Source: F23-B02 sp045601285
GTDB taxonomy: Bacteria; Bacillota; Clostridia; Oscillospirales; Oscillospiraceae
Direction of reading: 5' to 3'
Length of the DNA stretch: 7,614 nucleotides
Assembly (NCBI GenBank): GCA_045601285.1
Contig: JAZRZJ010000025.1
Span: 1 to 7,614, forward strand
Position 1 is the stretch's first letter. The number at the start of each line of letters is the position of its first letter. Of the stretch, positions 4,896 through 7,614 are shown one piece after another. The translations under genes and the position numbers were made by a program. The notes under the pieces are model-generated. The model was not told where the DNA came from. It made no database searches and saw only the letters and a program-made list of their open reading frames with translations.

Positions 4896-5213
4896 AAAAA
4901 AACAGACCTGCCGCAGGGCACTCTCACTTAGGGATTAATAGCCCTGAAAGAAGCTGTTTTTCCATAATACATCGTTAAAAATGCTCGGAATACATAGCCA
5001 GTATTCCTGCGCTTTTCGCCTTGTCTTACGAAAAAACATCAATCTCTCAGGGTGCGAAGCAGTTTTGAGCGAGAGATTTTTCGTTCAGACAAAATAACAA
5101 AACTCGGTAATGCTGACGCATACCGAGTTTTGTTATGAAGTATGGGCGTAAAAGATCCGTTCAAAACCTATTTCTCCCTATGTGAGAGCGCCCAAACAGG
5201 TCTGTTTTGAAAT
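4896..5213 (-). ncRNA. Candidate structured non-coding RNA of about 310 nt, class unrecognised
   Basis: The ends pair in a long helix: 4899-4910 with 5197-5208 (12 bp, CAGACCTG/CAGGTCTG core), 4916-4927 with 5182-5193 (12 pairs) and 4929-4934 with 5175-5180 (6 bp). Inside are a 7-bp hairpin (4987-4993/5001-5007), a composite hairpin (5021-5026/5087-5092, 5028-5035/5077-5084, 5043-5048/5071-5076) and a 16-bp perfect hairpin (5094-5109/5121-5136). The minus strand is favoured. The one non-Watson-Crick position in the second helix (4920/5189) is a G-U pair on minus but A-C on plus. The minus 3' end runs into U7 (4902-4896), and a minus-strand TATAAA (5219-5214) sits about 6 bases before the first helix. 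No good -35 is seen, so it may instead be the 3' UTR of the symporter transcript. No RNase P, tmRNA, SRP or T-box signature was found. Confidence 0.55.
5094..5136. repeat. 16-bp perfect inverted repeat, possible terminator within the structured region
   Basis: Perfect arms 5094-5109 and 5121-5136 (core AAAACTCGGTA/TACCGAGTTTT) surround an 11-base loop that can extend by three pairs (TGC/GCA). On the minus strand it is followed by a U-rich TTTTGTC. It could end the symporter transcript, or be an internal hairpin of the proposed RNA. Confidence 0.7.
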
Positions 5214-5226
5214 TTTATATCGGGTA

Positions 5227-6654
5227 TCAGCCGAAGAAGCTGGTGATCTGGCCGTAGAGAACGAATGCCATGCCGATAGGAGTGATGAACTTGTAGCACA
5301 GGTTGAAGAAGCCCTTGCCCCAGAACTTGTTGCCGCTCTGTTCAGCCTCTTCGATAACTGTGTCAATCTTCCAAATCCAGCCGATTGCAAACGCCATGAC
5401 CAGTGCGCCCAGCGGCATCAGAATACCCTCGGACAGCATGTCATAGAAGTCGAGCCAGTCGCAGCTCCAGCCCTTTGATTCGATGCCCAGCATTTCTGCA
5501 GGGTAGGGAATGGTTGCGCCGCCGGCTACGCCGGAGCCCAGACCGTCAAGTGCGGTGGGGAGGCAGAATACGAAGATGATGAGTGCAAAGATGATTGCGG
5601 TCTTTGCGCGCTTGGGAGCCTTGCCCTTTTCTACGTTTGCGTCAACACGTGCAGCGGTAATAGCCTCGAGCAGGGACATGGAGGAGGAGATTGCTGCGAT
5701 GAAGACGAGGAAGTAGAACAGGAAGCCCATGAGGTTGCCGATGAAGCCGCCCATTGCATCGAATACCAGCTGCATGGAAGCAAAGAGGAGGCCGGGGCCG
5801 CCGGCGGTGTTGCCATCCAGGAATGCGTAGCAAGCGGGCATTACGATCATACCTGCCATAATTGCTACCAAGGTATCCATGATAACGATGATGACTGCGT
5901 TCTTCTGGAGCTTCTCACCCTTTGCAAGGTAAGAGCCGTAAGTGATGATAGCGCCCATGCCGAGAGACAGGGAGAAGAACATCTGACCTGCTGCGGTTTT
6001 AAGAACGGTCAGGAAGTCTTCCTTCAGAGGATCAATGTTGAAGCCGAACATGAACTTGTAGCCGCCCATTGCGCCGTCCTGGCATGCAACGTAAACAATA
6101 ACTACTACGAGGATAACGAAGAGGCAGGGCATACCGACATTGCAGAACTTCTCGATGCCGCCGCCAACGCCGCGGGAAACGATGAATGCGTTCAGCAGAA
6201 TGAAGATGAAGGTCCAAAGAACCATGCTTCCGCCGTTGCAGATGAAGTTACCGAAGAACTTGCTGATGTCTTCGCCGAAGGTGTTTACGCCGAACATTGC
6301 CAGCAGGTAGCCGCCTGCGTAGCGCATTACCATGCCGCCGAGAACGAAGTAGAAGCAGAGAACGAGGAAGGGAACTGCAACTGCTATGTAGCCCATCCAG
6401 GTGAACTTCTTGCTCATTGCGCGGTATGCTGCAATGGGGCTCTTGCCGGTCTTACGACCGATTGCCAGCTCGCCGACCATAACTGCGAGACCGACGAAGA
6501 TTGCGAGTAAGAGGTAAATGAGCAGGAAGGCGAAGCCGCCGTTATTGCCCATCTTGTACGGGAAGCCCCAGATGTTACCAAGACCTACTGCAGAACCGAC
6601 AGCAGCCATGATAAAACCAAAATTGGAGCCAAACCCATCGCGTTTAGTTTCCAT
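5227..6654 (-). CDS. Sodium:neurotransmitter symporter family (NSS/SNF) amino-acid transporter
   Basis: This 475-aa membrane protein has the LeuT-type fold and probably couples sodium entry to uptake of an amino acid or related amine. Span 1 carries the family signature GSAVGLGNIWGFPY (20-33) with N27 in the LeuT sodium-site position. Span 6 has FFSLSLGMGAIITYGSYL (226-243). Span 8 has AAISSSMSLLEAI (320-332), whose Ser residues align with the second sodium site. Length and the ending at GMAFVLYGQITSFFG indicate about 11 spans, like MhsT and other short bacterial members, rather than the 12 of LeuT. No signal peptide is present. The start is supported by AAGGAGAG (minus strand, 6668-6661) with 6-base spacing. 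Substrate cannot be deduced. The 3' end abuts the structured element at 4896-5213. Confidence 0.96.
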   Translation of the reverse strand: METKRDGFGSNFGFIMAAVGSAVGLGNIWGFPYKMGNNGGFAFLLIYLLLAIFVGLAVMVGELAIGRKTGKSPIAAYRAMSKKFTWMGYIAVAVPFLVLCFYFVLGGMVMRYAGGYLLAMFGVNTFGEDISKFFGNFICNGGSMVLWTFIFILLNAFIVSRGVGGGIEKFCNVGMPCLFVILVVVIVYVACQDGAMGGYKFMFGFNIDPLKEDFLTVLKTAAGQMFFSLSLGMGAIITYGSYLAKGEKLQKNAVIIVIMDTLVAIMAGMIVMPACYAFLDGNTAGGPGLLFASMQLVFDAMGGFIGNLMGFLFYFLVFIAAISSSMSLLEAITAARVDANVEKGKAPKRAKTAIIFALIIFVFCLPTALDGLGSGVAGGATIPYPAEMLGIESKGWSCDWLDFYDMLSEGILMPLGALVMAFAIGWIWKIDTVIEEAEQSGNKFWGKGFFNLCYKFITPIGMAFVLYGQITSFFG

Positions 6655-6680
6655 AGTTTTCTCTCCTTTATGAAATTATG

Positions 6681-6749
6681 AAAAAATCTGTCCCGCCGCG
6701 CGATCGGCGGTTTTCAACCCGGAGCTTGTTAAGTTTTAATGAACAAGCT
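6681..6749 (-). promoter_or_regulatory. Symporter leader with two hairpins, possible attenuator
   Basis: On the minus strand the leader has an 8-bp hairpin (AGCTTGTT/AACAAGCT, 6749-6742 with 6730-6723). A GC-rich 6-bp hairpin follows (CCGCCG/CGGCGG, 6710-6705 with 6698-6693), then GACAGA and T6 (6686-6681). The U-run lies 6 bases from the stem, so it is a poor classical terminator. The ribosome site follows at 6668-6661. I see no known riboswitch consensus, including the glycine one. Confidence 0.4.
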
Positions 6750-6755
6750 GCCAAA

Positions 6756-6786
6756 TTTATAAACTGACTTTACACTATATTAACAA
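6756..6786 (-). promoter_or_regulatory. Weak candidate promoter for the symporter gene
   Basis: On the minus strand a -35 TTGTTA (6786-6781) precedes TTTATAAA (about 6763-6756), which offers -10 hexamers TTTATA or TATAAA at spacings of 17-19 bases. It would start transcription just ahead of the first leader hairpin. One of the TTAACA hexamers overlaps the -35. Confidence 0.35.
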
Positions 6787-7027
6787 ATTCTGCAATACTT
6801 TTTCCTATTAAATAAAATATTAACAATCATTTTTCCATGCATTTTGTGCATGTTTAACAAGCACGGTGTCCAATAATTGTGGATATATCCTACATAGCGG
6901 TATTGCCTCAATTTTTAAAGGATTTACTTAATGTTAATTTTATCAGGTCTTTCTTAACATCTGTGTTAGCCTACTTTATATTATTTTGTCCTTACATAGA
7001 CTTTTTTCAGAATTTACCCCGCAGACC

Positions 7028-7055
7028 TTGATTTTTGCATTATATATTGTAAAAT
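7028..7055 (+). promoter_or_regulatory. Candidate promoter for the phosphoribosyltransferase gene
   Basis: A -35 TTGATT (7028-7033), a 16-base spacer and -10 TAAAAT (7050-7055, 5 of 6 consensus). The predicted start near 7062 gives a leader of about 47 bases containing AAGGAG. Confidence 0.45.
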
Positions 7056-7108
7056 ATCCGTGTATTAATATTTAATGAATGCAGTATATCTGCGCAAGGA
7101 GATTTATT

Positions 7109-7614
7109 ATGATTTATGAAATTGACATTGCCGGTCTGAAGCGCGAGCTTCCTATCTGCAAGGTCACCGACGACCTTTATATCGGCGCTTTTGTCATGTT
7201 CGGCGATGTTGAGCTTACCGTCCACTGCGCAACAGAGCTTCTGGAGCGCGCTCCCGAATATGACTATATCATCGCTCCCGAGGCAAAGGCCATTCCCCTG
7301 CTCTACGAAATGTCCCGTCAGAGCGGCAACGAGAAGTACATCGTTGCAAGAAAAAAGGCCAAGGCCTACATGAAGAACCCCATGGTTGTGAACGTTCAGT
7401 CCATCACCACAGCAGGTGTGCAGACTCTCGTTCTCGACTCCGATGACGCAGAGCTTATGAAGGGCAAGCGCATTGTTATTCTCGACGATGTTATTTCCAC
7501 CGGCGAATCACTCCGTGCAGTCGAAGAGCTTGTGAACACCGCAGGCGGCAATGTTGTTGCAAAGATGGCCGTTCTCGCAGAGGGCGATGCCTTTGACCGC
7601 GATGACATCATCGT
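7109..7614 (+). CDS. Phosphoribosyltransferase (adenine/orotate-type PRTase), truncated by the window end
   Basis: The first 168 residues of a type I phosphoribosyltransferase are present and the frame is still open at the window edge. The PRPP-binding loop is clear: IVILDDVISTGES, with the two acidic residues followed by the TGES turn, at about residues 117-129. Upstream lies a PRTase-like core strand and loop, YIIAPEAKAIPLLYEM (about 53-68), and a basic segment VARKKAKAYM (about 78-87) in the position of the flexible loop. Such enzymes join a nucleobase to PRPP, releasing pyrophosphate, in the cytoplasm. Overall pattern is closest to adenine phosphoribosyltransferase-like proteins of Firmicutes, but the base specificity is not determinable. 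The start is supported by AAGGAG (7096-7101) with 7-base spacing. It is divergent from the symporter. Confidence 0.88.
   Translation, partial: MIYEIDIAGLKRELPICKVTDDLYIGAFVMFGDVELTVHCATELLERAPEYDYIIAPEAKAIPLLYEMSRQSGNEKYIVARKKAKAYMKNPMVVNVQSITTAGVQTLVLDSDDAELMKGKRIVILDDVISTGESLRAVEELVNTAGGNVVAKMAVLAEGDAFDRDDII

Larger units (their letters stand above)
6655..7108. other. AT-rich divergent intergenic region between symporter and phosphoribosyltransferase
   Basis: No coding frame is supported. The region holds the leftward symporter leader with two hairpins, a weak symporter promoter, the rightward promoter of the phosphoribosyltransferase gene, six TTAACA/TGTTAA hexamers (6727-6959), the inverted repeat CATGCATTTTGTGCATG (6836-6852) and the palindrome GGATATATCC (6881-6890). 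The middle part (about 6860-7020) shows nothing else recognisable. Confidence 0.6.

Noticed and set aside
5049..5060. AGGGTGCGAAGC resembling the T-box antiterminator bulge
   Set aside because: It lacks the rest of the T-box sequence, is not followed by a terminator/antiterminator pair and no plus-strand amino-acid gene lies downstream.
4899..5208. MITE-like element with about 35-bp terminal inverted repeats
   Set aside because: The inverted ends fit the description, but no target-site duplication is visible at the flanks and the inside is full of nested hairpins. A genome copy count would settle it; kept only as an alternative to the ncRNA call.
6655..7108. Possible riboswitch upstream of the amino-acid symporter
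   Set aside because: No conserved glycine, lysine or other aptamer core that I know could be traced in the leader; only simple hairpins are present.

Overview
The window looks like chromosomal DNA from a Gram-positive Clostridia-type bacterium, probably of the Oscillospirales/Ruminococcus kind. This is inferred from protein style, strong GGAGG-type ribosome sites, sigma-A-like promoters, moderately GC-rich genes against very AT-rich spacers, and long perfect palindromic terminators. No phage, transposase, CRISPR, tRNA or rRNA is visible.

Left part (1-1200): the C-terminal end of a membrane protein (probably a MATE-type exporter) meets a convergent ZIP-family metal transporter at a shared bidirectional terminator. 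The ZIP promoter is divergent from a rightward operon.

Operon (1204-3852, +): five tightly packed or overlapping frames. These are a 74-aa acidic protein, a nitrilase-type C-N hydrolase with an intact Glu-Lys-Cys triad, a tRNA-dihydrouridine synthase-family flavoprotein, a 42-aa overlapping small frame, and a 132-aa protein of unrecognised family. A 23-bp perfect hairpin ends the operon and also serves the convergent DUF1893 (TM1506-like) gene.

Middle (3893-4630, -): the DUF1893 gene has its own strong promoter. Next to it is a complete small transcription unit for a 37-aa predicted single-span membrane protein, with promoter, Shine-Dalgarno site and terminator.

Gene-free stretch (4629-5226): about 270 bp of AT-rich DNA, then about 310 bp closed by a long imperfect helix and packed with further hairpins. 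This looks like a structured non-coding RNA. The minus strand is favoured, directly downstream of the next gene. It is the most interesting element here, and I could not match it to a known RNA class.

Right part (5227-7614): a leftward sodium:neurotransmitter-symporter-family amino-acid transporter (475 aa, about 11 membrane spans) and a divergent, window-truncated phosphoribosyltransferase. About 450 bp of AT-rich DNA separates them, holding six TTAACA/TGTTAA hexamers and two leader hairpins. The modules appear functionally independent apart from the five-gene operon. That operon joins an amide/nitrile hydrolase and a tRNA-modification-type enzyme to three uncharacterised small proteins.
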